Source of the DNA: Micavibrio sp. TMED2
Lineage (GTDB): Bacteria > Pseudomonadota > Alphaproteobacteria > TMED2
Assembly: GCA_002168225.1 (NCBI GenBank)
Contig: NHBH01000009.1
Coordinates: 319,609 to 383,608 of the forward strand
DNA length: 64,000 bases
Direction: 5' to 3'
The notes beneath the pieces are model-generated. The model saw only the letters and a program-made list of their open reading frames with translations, was not told the origin of the DNA and did not search any database. This document shows positions 38,368 to 47,662 of the stretch, piece by piece (within the stretch, counting starts at the first letter, position 1; every line of letters begins with the position of its first letter). The position numbers and the translations under genes were made by a program.

Positions 38368-39732
38368 CTACGCCTCACTGACCGATCGCTTGCTCAGAAA
38401 AATCATTGATGCTGCGCCGAGCAGACTGAAACCGACCGTGACAATCACCGCCTCATGCCACCCCGTAAAGAAGGCTTCACCTTGCATATTCGCAATCATG
38501 ATTGAGATCATGGCGATGCCAAGCGCCGACCCGAGGTAACGTGCGGTATTATTTGCAGCGGAGCCCATGGCGGAACGATCAGCCGGCACGGTCTGAACCG
38601 CTTCATGCCCGAGTGAGGCATTCAGGATGCCATTCGAGACACCTGCAATAAACAAGCCGGGCAAGACAATCATCCAGCTGCTGTCGCCACCGATACCAAT
38701 CAGTAAAAACTGGCCGAGACCGCAACCAAACAGGGAAACAATCACCCATTGTCGGGCCGAGACCCTGTCCGGCAGAAATCTGGCGCCGAGCGCGGACAAC
38801 ATGGTCATCCCTGACCAGGTTACCAGAATAAGCGCAGCCGCAATCGGTGCAACATGCAGCCCCCGAACCAGTACTGTCGGCACCATAGACACAAGCGCCA
38901 ACACACCTGCCCCGGACGCAAATGCTGCAATCGTTGCGCTGTTGAAATCAGGCAAGCGGAACAAGTCAAGCTGCAGAATTGGATTACCGACCCGTCGCTC
39001 AACCCATATGAATGTCAGGATCAGGAATAAGCCGATTACTGCAAGAGCAACGACAAGCGCAACAGAGCCAAGCCGGGCTTCGGTCAGTGCCGATAACAAG
39101 GCTCCCAGTCCAACGATCAACAGAACGCTGCCGGGCAGGTCGACTTTGCGGCCGGTTCTGGGGCTTTCCGGCAAGCGCAGCATGGCCATGACCCCCAGCA
39201 GTGCCGAGATCATAGCAATAAGCCAATGAGCAGACGGCCAGCCACCGACAGGCAAAAGCAGTGATGCAATAATCGGTCCTGCGGAAACGCCTGCGCCAAT
39301 TGATGACGCCCAGATCGCAGCTGCATGTCGCCGGTCGGGGCCGGTATATATCTGTCCTATCAGACCAAGGCCGCAGGCCATTATGCCGGCACTGCCCAGC
39401 CCCTGCATGACGCGCATTGCAATCAGCATGACGCCGGAGGGTGAGAGCGCGGCCGCAATCGAGGCCAATGCTGTCAGCCACAAGCCGCCGACAAAAGTGC
39501 GCCGTCGACCATGGGTGTCGCCCAGAGCGCCTGCCGTCAGCAATCCGCATGCTGCACCGAGCGGCATGCCGCTCATGATCCATGCCTGTTCTTCCGGTGA
39601 CAGTGCCAGAGCAGCCGTCATCGCATCCAGAGTAGTCAGCGGTAGTGTAAAAACCACCAATGACAGGAATGTTGCTATGGCGATAATTGCCAGAGGCCAT
39701 TTCGCAGGTTTTGCGTTCTCGTTATCGGTCAT
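38368..39732 (-). CDS. MFS efflux transporter (DHA2-like)
   Basis: 454 residues with about 14 hydrophobic segments. Typical MFS motif A in GALGDTHGRRRTFVGG (about 69) and motif C-like GLGSAGIMACGLGLIG and GAGVSAGPIIASLLLP. DHA2 members are drug or metabolite/H+ antiporters; the substrate is unknown. Its start overlaps the RibD-like stop (ATGA), so the two are co-translated. Confidence 0.9.
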   Translation of the reverse strand: MTDNENAKPAKWPLAIIAIATFLSLVVFTLPLTTLDAMTAALALSPEEQAWIMSGMPLGAACGLLTAGALGDTHGRRRTFVGGLWLTALASIAAALSPSGVMLIAMRVMQGLGSAGIMACGLGLIGQIYTGPDRRHAAAIWASSIGAGVSAGPIIASLLLPVGGWPSAHWLIAMISALLGVMAMLRLPESPRTGRKVDLPGSVLLIVGLGALLSALTEARLGSVALVVALAVIGLFLILTFIWVERRVGNPILQLDLFRLPDFNSATIAAFASGAGVLALVSMVPTVLVRGLHVAPIAAALILVTWSGMTMLSALGARFLPDRVSARQWVIVSLFGCGLGQFLLIGIGGDSSWMIVLPGLFIAGVSNGILNASLGHEAVQTVPADRSAMGSAANNTARYLGSALGIAMISIMIANMQGEAFFTGWHEAVIVTVGFSLLGAASMIFLSKRSVSEA

Positions 39733-40418
39733 TGTCTGTCGGCCTTGATAACACGGTGCCGCAACCAGACTGCCCCGTCCTGCATTTGTTCGACGCCGAT
39801 CAACGCCAGTTTTTGTGCCATTGTACGACCGTGTCGATCATAAATCGCGGGTACGCCCTGCTGACCGTCAACGACCGGGAAGACCAGCGTGCTGGCCTCA
39901 TCGATCATACCGGCAACGAGAAACGCTCCATTCAGTTCCCCGCCCCCTTCAAGCAACAGGCGTCTTGCCCCAAAGGCCTGAGCGATACGCTGAATAACCT
40001 GGGCAATCTCGTCGCCCTCAGGACCGGCAAAGAATATTGATATCCCAAGCGCCGTCAGCGCATCCACATGGCTTTGGGCTACCCGGTCCGAGAGGACCAG
40101 TACCAGATGATCGCCTTCAATCTCATCACTTTCGGGGCGCAGCTTTCCATACCGATCAAAACAGATACCAATCTGACGATCGCTGCGCGCACCGATCAGG
40201 TCTGAACGATACAGTGCGCGGTCGGCCAGAGCCGGACGATCCGAGGCCACATAGTGTTCCATCGTTTTGCGCCCGACAATCCAGCCGTCAGCATCAAGGC
40301 GCTCGGCAGCTGCATCATAGAGGTTCATCAACGCCGCCTCCCCTGATGGCCAGCGTTCCGTCAACAGACGGCCATCAAGGGAAGTGATCATATGACAGAT
40401 GATTTCGGGTCTAGGCAT
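39729..40418 (-). CDS. RibD C-terminal domain / dihydrofolate reductase-like protein
   Basis: 229 residues from ATG 40418; a GTG at 40436 would add 6. MPRPEIICHMITSLDGRLLT at the start, WIVGRKTMEHYV and the GARRLLLEGGGELNGAFLVA nucleotide-binding segment identify the RibD_C/DHFR-like fold, which binds NADPH. The deaminase half of riboflavin-pathway RibD is missing and no other rib genes are here, so it is probably a stand-alone reductase. Coupled to the MFS gene. Confidence 0.87.
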   Translation of the reverse strand: MPRPEIICHMITSLDGRLLTERWPSGEAALMNLYDAAAERLDADGWIVGRKTMEHYVASDRPALADRALYRSDLIGARSDRQIGICFDRYGKLRPESDEIEGDHLVLVLSDRVAQSHVDALTALGISIFFAGPEGDEIAQVIQRIAQAFGARRLLLEGGGELNGAFLVAGMIDEASTLVFPVVDGQQGVPAIYDRHGRTMAQKLALIGVEQMQDGAVWLRHRVIKADRQ

Positions 40419-40498
40419 AACCAACCGTTTCAGCACTGTTTAGCTGCACGTCGCACCGCATAGGTCTGGGATTGACACTCAAGGACCGGGAGAAGCAA

Positions 40499-40894
40499 TC
40501 AGCCCTTGTAATCCTCGTCTGACACCTGCTCCAGCCAGGTTACGGGACTGCCGTCGATACTTTCCTGTATCGCGATGTGGCTCATTGCCGTGTCCGGTTG
40601 CGCTCCATGCCAGTGTTTTTCGCCAGCGGGAAACCATACGACATCCCCTTGGCTGATCTCTTCTATCGGGCCATCTTCACGCTGAACCCGTCCCCTGCCA
40701 AATGTCACAATCAGGGTCTGGCCAGCCGGGTGCGTATGCCAGGCAGTGCGGGCGCCCGGTTCAAACGTCACATGGGCACCGCTGGTCCGACCCGGTTCCT
40801 CAGCTGCGAACAGCGGATCGATACGAACTGTACCAGTGAAATAGTCATCGGGGCCGGGGGCTGATGGATTGGTACCGGAACGAATGATTTTCAT
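40499..40894 (-). CDS. Small cupin protein
   Basis: 131 residues. Single cupin domain: [20 protein letters not shown] carries two His and the later [10 protein letters not shown] a third, the metal site of the TM1287/mandelonitrile-lyase-like cupins. Cytoplasmic, no signal peptide. The close relative at 43481-43939 in the same cluster is secreted. Substrate unknown; it may isomerise or detoxify small carbonyl compounds with the neighbouring reductases. Confidence 0.87.
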   Translation of the reverse strand: MKIIRSGTNPSAPGPDDYFTGTVRIDPLFAAEEPGRTSGAHVTFEPGARTAWHTHPAGQTLIVTFGRGRVQREDGPIEEISQGDVVWFPAGEKHWHGAQPDTAMSHIAIQESIDGSPVTWLEQVSDEDYKG

Positions 40895-40915
40895 GAGTTC
40901 TCCTTAATCTGCATC

Positions 40916-41578
40916 TCACTGATGCAATTTCTCAAAATGATAGGTCAATGCAGGTCCGCCGGGTTGGCTGTATGCCAATTCTGCGGTCACCATGGCGAAT
41001 GGCTCGGCAAAACGGCCGGTGATAAGCCCACCTGCTTCCAATGGCTCAAAACCGATATCGCGGATCAGCTCGCCGGCAATATCCTTGGCACCGGCATCGT
41101 CACCATAAACCAGCAATTGCGGTGCAGGCTTCTGACCCTTGCGCGCAAAAACAGGGCGGAAGCTCTCGGATGGGCTGGTGTTGAAGCTTGATACCCAGCG
41201 CGCTTTCGGGCGCATTTCTGACAGTTTCTCGGCACCGGAAGTCGTCTTGCCCACAACGATATCCGTATTGCTGTCATCAAGGGGAATACAGCAATTCAAC
41301 ACAACCTGCCCGGCCATGTCGCCAGCCTGATCGAGCACATCCGGAATGCGGGACCAGTGAACCGCGAGCAGGATTACGTCTGCGTTCTGCACGGCCTGTG
41401 ATATGGAACCCCAGGATGCGTTACTCTCAGTCGCCAGACGCTCCAGCTTCGCTGCATTGCGGGCATAGGCAAAGGTTACGTCATGCCCGCATTGCGCCCA
41501 TAATTGGCCCAGCTTGCCGCCCATCAGGCCTGATCCCAGAATAGCTATTCTCACTTGCTTCCCCTGGTATTGCACCAC
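40916..41578 (-). CDS. NADP/F420-type oxidoreductase (coenzyme F420-dependent reductase fold)
   Basis: 220 residues. Rossmann motif VRIAILGSGLMGGKLGQLWA at the N-terminus (GxGxxG), FAYARN where NADP phosphate selectivity is set, then ADVILLAVHW and KARWVSSFNTSPSESF typical of the NADPH-dependent F420 reductase family. Most alphaproteobacteria lack F420, so another acceptor is likely. It starts 2 bases after the CMD-family gene, with which it is probably co-translated. Confidence 0.87.
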   Translation of the reverse strand: MVQYQGKQVRIAILGSGLMGGKLGQLWAQCGHDVTFAYARNAAKLERLATESNASWGSISQAVQNADVILLAVHWSRIPDVLDQAGDMAGQVVLNCCIPLDDSNTDIVVGKTTSGAEKLSEMRPKARWVSSFNTSPSESFRPVFARKGQKPAPQLLVYGDDAGAKDIAGELIRDIGFEPLEAGGLITGRFAEPFAMVTAELAYSQPGGPALTYHFEKLHQ

Positions 41579-41580
41579 AC

Positions 41581-42342
41581 TCAGTCAGCGCGGGATTGAA
41601 ACACCTCTTTGGCCACCGGCAATGCCGAAAACACTTTTGGCCAGCCGGCATAAAAGGCCAGATGAGCCAAGACACCGCCAGCCTCTTCCTTGGTCAGACC
41701 GTTATCCATGGCCCGGTTCAGGTGAAAGGTCATCTGTTCCGGCTGACCAGCGGCAATCAGTGCTGCCACAGTCACAAGGCTGCGATCCCGCGGAGCCAGA
41801 TCCGGACGCAACCACAAATCCAGAAACAGCAATTCACGCGTATTATCAACGACACCCTGACTGACATCACCATAATTGCCAGACACCGCTTTTTCACGTG
41901 CGGCCTCGGCCTCTTCATTCAATGGCAACAACTCTGGATCCACAACCGGCAAGTCTTCCGGCTTTACACCGCGCTCTGCAAAAACCGGCGCGGCAGCTTC
42001 AGTCGCAGCGATCGCATTGCCCCAACCGGTGTAGAAAGCCAGATGCGTAATGGTTTCTGAAATTTCAGCGGGTGAAACACCAGCATCAAGCGCTAACTCA
42101 ATATGCTCTGCCAGATTGCCAGTCTCGTGTCGGGTCATCAGCGCCGCAAAGGTAACCAGCGCGCGATCCCGGGTTGAGAGCTCGGCTCCCTGCCAAACCT
42201 CACCGAACAGATTATTCGCACTGTATGCTTCCAATGCTGGCGCAACCTGCCCAACACTTTTAGGCAGGGTTTTGCTCATATCCTGAGCGGCAGCACTCGA
42301 TGCAATCATCGCCAATGCGGTTGCGGTTAGGTAGGTCTTCAT
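41581..42342 (-). CDS. Exported double carboxymuconolactone decarboxylase-domain protein
   Basis: 253 residues from ATG 42342. Signal peptide KTYLTATALAMIASSAAA. Two AhpD/CMD domains follow: TRDRALVTFAALMTRHETGN with AEHIELALDAGVSPAEISET (about 60-105) and PRDRSLVTVAALIAAGQPEQ with HLNRAMDNGLTKEEAGGVLA (about 175-220). The CxxC of AhpD is absent, so it is not a disulfide peroxidase reductase; the His after the domain (HLAFYTGWG, HLAFYAGWP) is kept. Substrate unknown. First gene of the run under a dyad at 42428-42446. Confidence 0.88.
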   Translation of the reverse strand: MKTYLTATALAMIASSAAAQDMSKTLPKSVGQVAPALEAYSANNLFGEVWQGAELSTRDRALVTFAALMTRHETGNLAEHIELALDAGVSPAEISETITHLAFYTGWGNAIAATEAAAPVFAERGVKPEDLPVVDPELLPLNEEAEAAREKAVSGNYGDVSQGVVDNTRELLFLDLWLRPDLAPRDRSLVTVAALIAAGQPEQMTFHLNRAMDNGLTKEEAGGVLAHLAFYAGWPKVFSALPVAKEVFQSRAD

Positions 42343-42427
42343 GCCGGAACTCCATCTACTGGTTATCATTACCTGTATGATGTGGAGTTGTGCCGCCCAA
42401 GCTTAATACCGGAAACCATCAAGCCAC

Positions 42428-42446
42428 TCATGATTTGTAATCATGA
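42428..42446. promoter_or_regulatory. Dyad between the LysR gene and the CMD-family gene
   Basis: TCATGATT TGT AATCATGA, perfect 8-bp arms with a 3-base centre, lying 5 bases after the LysR stop and 86 bases before the CMD-family start. It may be an operator of the neighbouring LysR protein or a weak transcript end. Confidence 0.4.
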
Positions 42447-42450
42447 ATGT

Positions 42451-43347
42451 TCAGCCACGTTCACGCAGCGCATCAAGCACGACCTGAAATGCCGATGATG
42501 GTCGCTGACGACTGGGATAATAGAGGTGGAAGCCCGGAAAATAGGGCGAATAATCCTCAAGACAGGTTTTCAGCTCACCAGATGCAACATGCTCAGCGGC
42601 AAGACGTTCGGGCAACAAGGCCAGACCATGACCATCCTGCGCCGCCCGCATAATCGGATTGATCGTATTGAAACAGATTTGCCCCCTTACCTTGACGCGG
42701 ATGTCATTGCCGTCTGCATCCTCGAACTCCCATGCATAAAGCGCTCCATGGGTCGACAACCGAAGATTGACGCAACGATGCTCGGCCAGATCCTGAACCT
42801 TGGTTGGCACGCCAGCCTCTTCAAAATAGGCCGGTGAGCCGACACAGATCATGCGCTCATCCGGCCCGATACGCATGGAGATCATACCCTCTCCGACCTG
42901 TTCGCCATAGCGCACACCAGCATCGCACTGGGACTCAGCGAGGTCGGTGTAGCCGTAATCCATGACGAACTCGACATTGACCGATGGGTGCTCCTTGATA
43001 ACCGGCGACAGCTTGGGCCAGAGCAGTGTTTCAATGGCATACTCCGTTGCCACAATTCTGACCGTACCGGTCGGCTGGTCTCTGGCATCGTTCAGAGCCT
43101 GAAGCCGTGCCTCGATCTTCTCAAAGCACGGCCCTATGGTCGCCAGAAGGTCTTCGCCCTCAAGCGTGGGGGATACTGCTCGTGTCGTACGGGTCAGCAG
43201 GCGTAAGCCAAGGCGCTGTTCCAGCGCCTTGATCGTATGGCTCAGCGCCGACTGTGAAACATTCAGACGGGCTGCGGCTTTGGTAAAGCTACGCTCTTCC
43301 GCAACAGCGGCGAGCGCAATCAGATCGTTGATATTTTCGCGCAGCAT
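42451..43347 (-). CDS. LysR-family transcriptional regulator
   Basis: 298 residues from ATG 43347 (a start at 43380 would add 11). N-terminal HTH: DLIALAAVAEERSFTKAAAR and NVSQSALSHTIKALEQRLGL. The effector domain contains TGTVRIVATEYAIETLLWPK and DAGVRYGEQVGEGMISMRIG. It matches the subgroup close to DsdC/GcvA-like regulators that control adjacent oxidoreductases. It is oriented with the CMD/cupin/SDR run rather than divergent, so it may be the first gene of it or act on the dyad at 42428-42446. Confidence 0.9.
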   Translation of the reverse strand: MLRENINDLIALAAVAEERSFTKAAARLNVSQSALSHTIKALEQRLGLRLLTRTTRAVSPTLEGEDLLATIGPCFEKIEARLQALNDARDQPTGTVRIVATEYAIETLLWPKLSPVIKEHPSVNVEFVMDYGYTDLAESQCDAGVRYGEQVGEGMISMRIGPDERMICVGSPAYFEEAGVPTKVQDLAEHRCVNLRLSTHGALYAWEFEDADGNDIRVKVRGQICFNTINPIMRAAQDGHGLALLPERLAAEHVASGELKTCLEDYSPYFPGFHLYYPSRQRPSSAFQVVLDALRERG

Positions 43348-43447
43348 AAGGGTGGCTCTGACCTGCTGGTCAAGGATCATGTCATTCTCCCTTCCAGACT
43401 ATCTGCTGGTCGCGCCGGAAGTCTATACATATGCCCGTGATCGAGAA

Positions 43448-43468
43448 GCCGCGGACATAGCCCGCGGC
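43448..43468 (-). terminator. GC-rich hairpin downstream of the secreted cupin
   Basis: GCCGCGG ACATAGC CCGCGGC, 7-bp perfect stem with a 7-base loop, 12 bases after the cupin stop on the minus strand. No T-run follows, so termination is only possible with Rho. Confidence 0.35.
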
Positions 43469-43480
43469 CTGTATCGATCA

Positions 43481-43939
43481 TCAGTTTGCGTATTCTTCAT
43501 CGGTGACATGTACACCCCATTCAACGGCAGAGCCGTCAACGGTTCCCTGCATCGCATAATGGGTCACGGAAGTGCTGTCTGTTGCACCATGCCAGTGCTC
43601 AACACCGGGCGGGCACCAGACCACATCGCCTGCCTTGATGACCTGTTTGTCATGCCCACGTTCCTGGGTCCAACCGGTGCCATGGGTTACGACAAGCATC
43701 TGCCCTGCAGGGTGGGTGTGCCATGCAGATCGGGCACCGGGCAGAAATGTTACTTCGCCGGCACTGACATCATTCATTTCTGGCGGGAATACCGGGGCCA
43801 CGAATGATGTTCCGGTAAATACTTCAGGGCTGCCGATTTGCCCGCCTCGATCCTCGCTATGCGTAATCACAACGGATTGTGCAAAAGCAGCTGGAGCGAT
43901 GAGGGTGAGAGCAAGAGCAGTACCAATAATTCGAAACAT
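43481..43939 (-). CDS. Secreted cupin protein
   Basis: 152 residues. Signal peptide FRIIGTALALTLIAPAAFA, then one cupin domain with [20 protein letters not shown] and GVEHWHGATD, the same metal ligands as the cytoplasmic cupin at 40499-40894. The two share the ending pattern (V-[ST]-DE[ED]Y). Probably a periplasmic mandelonitrile-lyase-like or isomerase-like cupin. Separated from LysR by 133 bases. Confidence 0.88.
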   Translation of the reverse strand: MFRIIGTALALTLIAPAAFAQSVVITHSEDRGGQIGSPEVFTGTSFVAPVFPPEMNDVSAGEVTFLPGARSAWHTHPAGQMLVVTHGTGWTQERGHDKQVIKAGDVVWCPPGVEHWHGATDSTSVTHYAMQGTVDGSAVEWGVHVTDEEYAN

Positions 43940-44226
43940 GACAGGTCGTCTCCGTTTGTGAGAGGCGGCCTCGCGGCCTTCCGGCCAGGGCTCATCCCGT
44001 GCCTGTCCATAAACCTATTGGCACAAGGCCAAAGGATAATGCCCTGCAATCGGAAAACACAGATGAGCACAACTCATAAGCCTACGTGCGCACCTAGCTC
44101 ATCGGGATGAATAAGTTGTCTACTCATGAGCAAAAGCCATAGATGGCTTGAAAAATGGATGTATTCACTAAAGCAGCAGAATCACATATAGCCAGATCAG
44201 GATAAATCGCGGAGAGCCCCGGGAAA

Positions 44227-44685
44227 ATGCGACGCACAATTATCAAGGCCGTGATGTTGGCCAGCGCAATGATTGCCTTGAATCTCGCGCAGCCTCTTGC
44301 CTTGGCCACCGATGCAGCGGAGAAGAAAGCAATGACGCGGATTAAATTCATCATCGGCACTGACGAACTCTATGCAACGCTTGATGACACTGCATCAGGT
44401 CGCGATTTCGCCAAGTTGCTACCGCTGGAACTGACCCTGTCGGACTATCACGGCATAGAAAAAATAGCAGACCTGCCAAGGAGGCTGGACATCACAGGTG
44501 CCCCGGCAAGCTTCGCCGCTTCGCCGGGTGACATCACGCTATACGCCCCGTGGGGAAATCTCGCGATCTTCTACAAATCGTTTCCGGCGACAAGTGGCCT
44601 GATCCGCCTGGGTGCCTTTGACGGCCCGATTGAGATGCTGCTCAAGGATGGCAAGTTCCGGATCCGTATTGAGCAAACCGATTAA
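44227..44685 (+). CDS. Secreted cyclophilin-like fold protein
   Basis: 152 residues. N-terminal signal (IIKAVMLASAMIALNLAQPL), then the cyclophilin-like domain of the DUF/cyclophil_like family: DELYATLDDTASGRDFAKLL, PLELTLSDYHGIEKI, then YAPWGNLAIFYKSF and LIRLGAFDG. These are small beta-barrels without prolyl isomerase residues and are often encoded next to aldo/keto reductases and cupins in this kind of cluster. Its stop shares the TTAA bases with the stop of the convergent aldo/keto reductase. Confidence 0.8.
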   Translation: MRRTIIKAVMLASAMIALNLAQPLALATDAAEKKAMTRIKFIIGTDELYATLDDTASGRDFAKLLPLELTLSDYHGIEKIADLPRRLDITGAPASFAASPGDITLYAPWGNLAIFYKSFPATSGLIRLGAFDGPIEMLLKDGKFRIRIEQTD

Positions 44686-45542
44686 ACCTTGCCGCTATAG
44701 ACCGGGAAGACACTGGCATCGCCATAGTCTTTTGCGGTGATTGCCTTCAGCGTTTCCATATCCTCGGCCGCAATCTCGAAATCCACATCAGCATTGATCT
44801 TCATGTGCTTCGGATTTGCGGTCTTGGGCAGGGCCAAAAGGTCAAGCTGGAGGATATATCGGATGCAGAGTTGCGGAATGCTGACATCATATTTTTCCGC
44901 CATGGCTCCGATCTCGGCATTGTCGAGAATCTTGCCGTGTGCAATCGGGGAATAGGCTTCGACCAGCATCCCCTGGCTCTTGGCATGGTCAATCAGCTCA
45001 AACGGCGTATTGCCGATATGGGCAAGAATCTGGTTGATCATCGGCTTGACCGTCGCATGCTCGATAAGGTTGTCGAGGTCGGCTTTCTGGAAGTTTGATA
45101 CGCCGATCGCGCGGACCTTGCCGGCCCCAAGCGCTTCTTCCAGCGCTTTCCATGCTGCGAGGTTGCCATCAAAGTAACGGTCCGTATCGCCGAAATTACC
45201 CCAGGGTTGCGGGCTGTGGATGATCATCAGATCGATGTAATCGAGCCCCAACGTTTCTAGAGAGCCATCAATCGCGGCCTTGGCACCTTCGTAGTCCTTG
45301 ATCCCGGCATCGAGTTTCGTTTGCACGAACAATTCATCTCTTGGCACGCCACAGCTGCGCACGCCTTCACCAACGCCGCGCTCATTGCCATAGGCCTGAG
45401 CAGTGTCGATATGACGATAGCCAATCTCGACTGCAGCCTTGACTGCCTCAGCCGCCTTGTCGTCATCAATCATCCATGTACCGAGCGCGAGCTTTGGAAT
45501 GGCAACGCCATTCGGCAATGTTTGCGTATCTTGCAATACCAT
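44682..45542 (-). CDS. Aldo/keto reductase
   Basis: 286 residues from ATG 45542 behind AAAGGA. TIM-barrel AKR with catalytic tetrad: Asp and Tyr in YRHIDTAQAYGNE (about 50-55), Lys in FVQTKLDAG (about 79), His in LMIIHSPQPWG (about 110). SPIAHGKILDN and LPKTANPKHMKIN bind NADP(H). Close in layout to 2,5-diketo-gluconate reductase-type enzymes. Cytoplasmic. Converges with the cyclophilin-like gene with overlapping stops. Confidence 0.92.
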   Translation of the reverse strand: MVLQDTQTLPNGVAIPKLALGTWMIDDDKAAEAVKAAVEIGYRHIDTAQAYGNERGVGEGVRSCGVPRDELFVQTKLDAGIKDYEGAKAAIDGSLETLGLDYIDLMIIHSPQPWGNFGDTDRYFDGNLAAWKALEEALGAGKVRAIGVSNFQKADLDNLIEHATVKPMINQILAHIGNTPFELIDHAKSQGMLVEAYSPIAHGKILDNAEIGAMAEKYDVSIPQLCIRYILQLDLLALPKTANPKHMKINADVDFEIAAEDMETLKAITAKDYGDASVFPVYSGKV

Positions 45543-46009
45543 TTTCGAGTTCCTTTCTCTTGTAGCTCCTGAGAGCAATATCCAATGGAGCGACCGCAAG
45601 CCGCTCCTTTGGCATTAACTTAGTTAGAGAAGGCTGCCGGTATAATCCGGCTGAACTCACAAACACTCATGAGGCTCACTCATTAATTGCCGATTAAATT
45701 GATTGTCCGCATATCCGCGATGAGAGGAAACCAACATGGGACGGACAATTTCTGCGATGAGTTCAAGCGGAATGCTGTGCCAACAGAAATTCTACCAGAT
45801 CGCCCGGCTCATCACGTTTCATTGTTGGAGGCATTTTCGCTGTTTTGATTGTTGTTTGAAATTTTACGGCTTCTGGAAAGCAGGGATTATAGCGGCTTTA
45901 TGATAGGTTATATGAATTGAAAACATAAGTTTTATGCGATTTGGTTGCATAGACTTACTGAAGGAATGACCTACCTTGGAATTATTATAATTAAAATTCA
46001 GGGTAGGTC
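45543..46009. other. AT-rich intergenic promoter region
   Basis: About 467 bases between two divergent transcripts. Near 45636-45651 there is GCCGG TATAAT CCGGC, a TATAAT inside a small dyad with CTTAGT 16 bases upstream, a possible rightward promoter. The right third is strongly AT-rich and ends in a 13-bp inverted repeat around a second TATAAT (45966-46011). No gene is visible. Confidence 0.5.
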
Positions 46010-46011
46010 AT
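45966..46011 (+). promoter_or_regulatory. Inverted repeat around the -10 and start codon of paoA
   Basis: ATGACCTACC (45966-45975) and GGTAGGTCAT (46002-46011) are exact; extended arms of 13 with one mismatch (45966-45978, 45999-46011). Between them lies TATAAT (45986-45991). The right arm includes the first two bases of the paoA start codon. It may be a repressor operator covering the promoter or, in a longer transcript, a hairpin hiding the start. Confidence 0.55.
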
Positions 46012-46702
46012 GCGTCGCAAAAACACGTCAGAATCCGGTTCATTATCACCGGTAGAGAGAGCCGATAACAGGCTTGAAATCACCCGTCGTGAGTTGATGA
46101 TATTCGGCAGTGCAACAGCTACGGTGTTCCTCTTGCCCAAAAATTCCAGTCTTGCAGATGAAATAGCCCAGAATAACGGCGTGATTGATCGTACCGGCGT
46201 TTCCGAAATCGCCCTGACGGTAAATGACGAGACCCGGAGCATGGTTGTCGATAACCGTGTGACCCTGCTCGACGCGCTGCGCGAGGGCATGCAACTCACC
46301 GGCACCAAAAAGGGCTGTGATCATGGCCAGTGCGGTGCCTGCACGGTGATGGTCAATGGCCGCCGGGTTAATTCCTGCCTGTCGCTCGCCGTGATGCATG
46401 AGGGTGATGAGATCACCACAATTGAAGGGATCGGTAAGCCGGATAATCTCGATCCAATGCAGGAAGCCTTTATCAAGCATGACGGCTATCAGTGCGGTTA
46501 TTGCACTCCGGGCCAGATTTGCTCTGCCAAGGCTACGCTTGAGGAAATGAAAGCAGGTATTCCTAGCCATGTGACCAAGGACCTGACCGCATCTGTTCAA
46601 TTCAGTGCTGCCGAGGTCAAGGAGCGCATGAGCGGGAACATATGCCGCTGCGGTGCATATGCGAATATCATGGATGCAATCGCTGATGTGGCGGGGGCCT
46701 GA
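46010..46702 (+). CDS. paoA: Aldehyde oxidoreductase Fe-S subunit, Tat-exported (PaoA-like)
   Basis: 230 residues. Long n-region with Tat motif [18 protein letters not shown] (about 25-42). Two 2Fe-2S clusters: plant-type [20 protein letters not shown] followed by CLSL, and the C-terminal [14 protein letters not shown] with GNICRCGAY. This is the small subunit of a periplasmic xanthine-dehydrogenase-family enzyme like E. coli PaoABC, which oxidises aromatic aldehydes. The apparent start lies inside an inverted repeat. The next gene starts 2 bases after its stop. Confidence 0.92.
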   Translation: MRRKNTSESGSLSPVERADNRLEITRRELMIFGSATATVFLLPKNSSLADEIAQNNGVIDRTGVSEIALTVNDETRSMVVDNRVTLLDALREGMQLTGTKKGCDHGQCGACTVMVNGRRVNSCLSLAVMHEGDEITTIEGIGKPDNLDPMQEAFIKHDGYQCGYCTPGQICSAKATLEEMKAGIPSHVTKDLTASVQFSAAEVKERMSGNICRCGAYANIMDAIADVAGA

Positions 46703-46704
46703 TC

Positions 46705-47658
46705 ATGCAGACATTCAGTTTTGAAAAAGCCTCGACACCTGAAGCTGCCGCTGCCGCGGCTGCCAGAACGCCCGGTGCCAAGTTTATCGCCGGCGGCACC
46801 AATCTGCTTGATCTGATGAAGCTGGAGATCGAGACGCCCGCACATCTGATTGATGTGAATGGCACCGGACTTGATACCATCGAGGAAACATCCGATGGGC
46901 TGCGGATCGGGGCGCTGGTTCGCAATACCGATCTTGCTGCGCACCCTCTGGTTCGCAAAAATTACCCGCTGCTGACCCGTGCGCTGGTCGCCGGGGCGTC
47001 AGGTCAGTTGCGCAACAAGGCAACGACGGCTGGCAACCTGCTGCAGCGTACCCGCTGTCCGTACTTCTATGACACCAACATGCCGTGCAATAAACGCAAG
47101 CCCGGTTCTGGCTGTGCCGCACTGGAAGGCTTCAACCGGCAGCTTGGTATCGTCGGTGTCAGTGATCACTGTATCGCAACGCATCCGAGTGACATGGCGG
47201 TTGCCATGCAGGCGCTTGATGCCGTGGTTGAGACTATCAGTGCTGAGGGTGAGATCCGGCAAATCCCGATCGACGCGTTTTATCGTCTGCCGGGTGATAC
47301 CCCGCATATCGAAAACGTCCTGCAACAGGGTGAGTTCATCACCGCTGTGCATCTGCCGCAGCCGCTTGGTGGCTGGCAGATGTATCACAAGGTACGTGAT
47401 CGGGCGTCCTACGCCTTTGCGCTGGTTTCTGTCGGTGTCGTGATCGGCAACAACGGCCTTGCACGGGTTGCGCTGGGTGGGGTTGCTCCCAAACCCTGGC
47501 GCAAGAAATCTGCCGAGGCGAAGCTGCATAGCGGTGGAGCCAGTGCGGTAATCGCCGATCTGCTTGGGGGCGCCAGAACGACCGAACATAACGCCTATAA
47601 AGTCACGTTGGCGCAACGAACGCTGGCTGGCCTGATCAAAGAATACGAGGAGGCCTGA
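46705..47658 (+). CDS. paoB: Aldehyde oxidoreductase FAD / 4Fe-4S subunit (PaoB-like)
   Basis: 317 residues. FAD site: [20 protein letters not shown] and [16 protein letters not shown]. The segment [20 protein letters not shown] with SGCAALEG carries the cysteines that in PaoB bind an extra 4Fe-4S cluster, absent from most xanthine dehydrogenases. The C-terminal CO_deh_flav domain ([31 protein letters not shown]) is complete. It lies between the Fe-S and molybdenum subunits with gaps of 2 and 4 bases. Confidence 0.92.
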   Translation: MQTFSFEKASTPEAAAAAAARTPGAKFIAGGTNLLDLMKLEIETPAHLIDVNGTGLDTIEETSDGLRIGALVRNTDLAAHPLVRKNYPLLTRALVAGASGQLRNKATTAGNLLQRTRCPYFYDTNMPCNKRKPGSGCAALEGFNRQLGIVGVSDHCIATHPSDMAVAMQALDAVVETISAEGEIRQIPIDAFYRLPGDTPHIENVLQQGEFITAVHLPQPLGGWQMYHKVRDRASYAFALVSVGVVIGNNGLARVALGGVAPKPWRKKSAEAKLHSGGASAVIADLLGGARTTEHNAYKVTLAQRTLAGLIKEYEEA

Positions 47659-47662
47659 ACCC

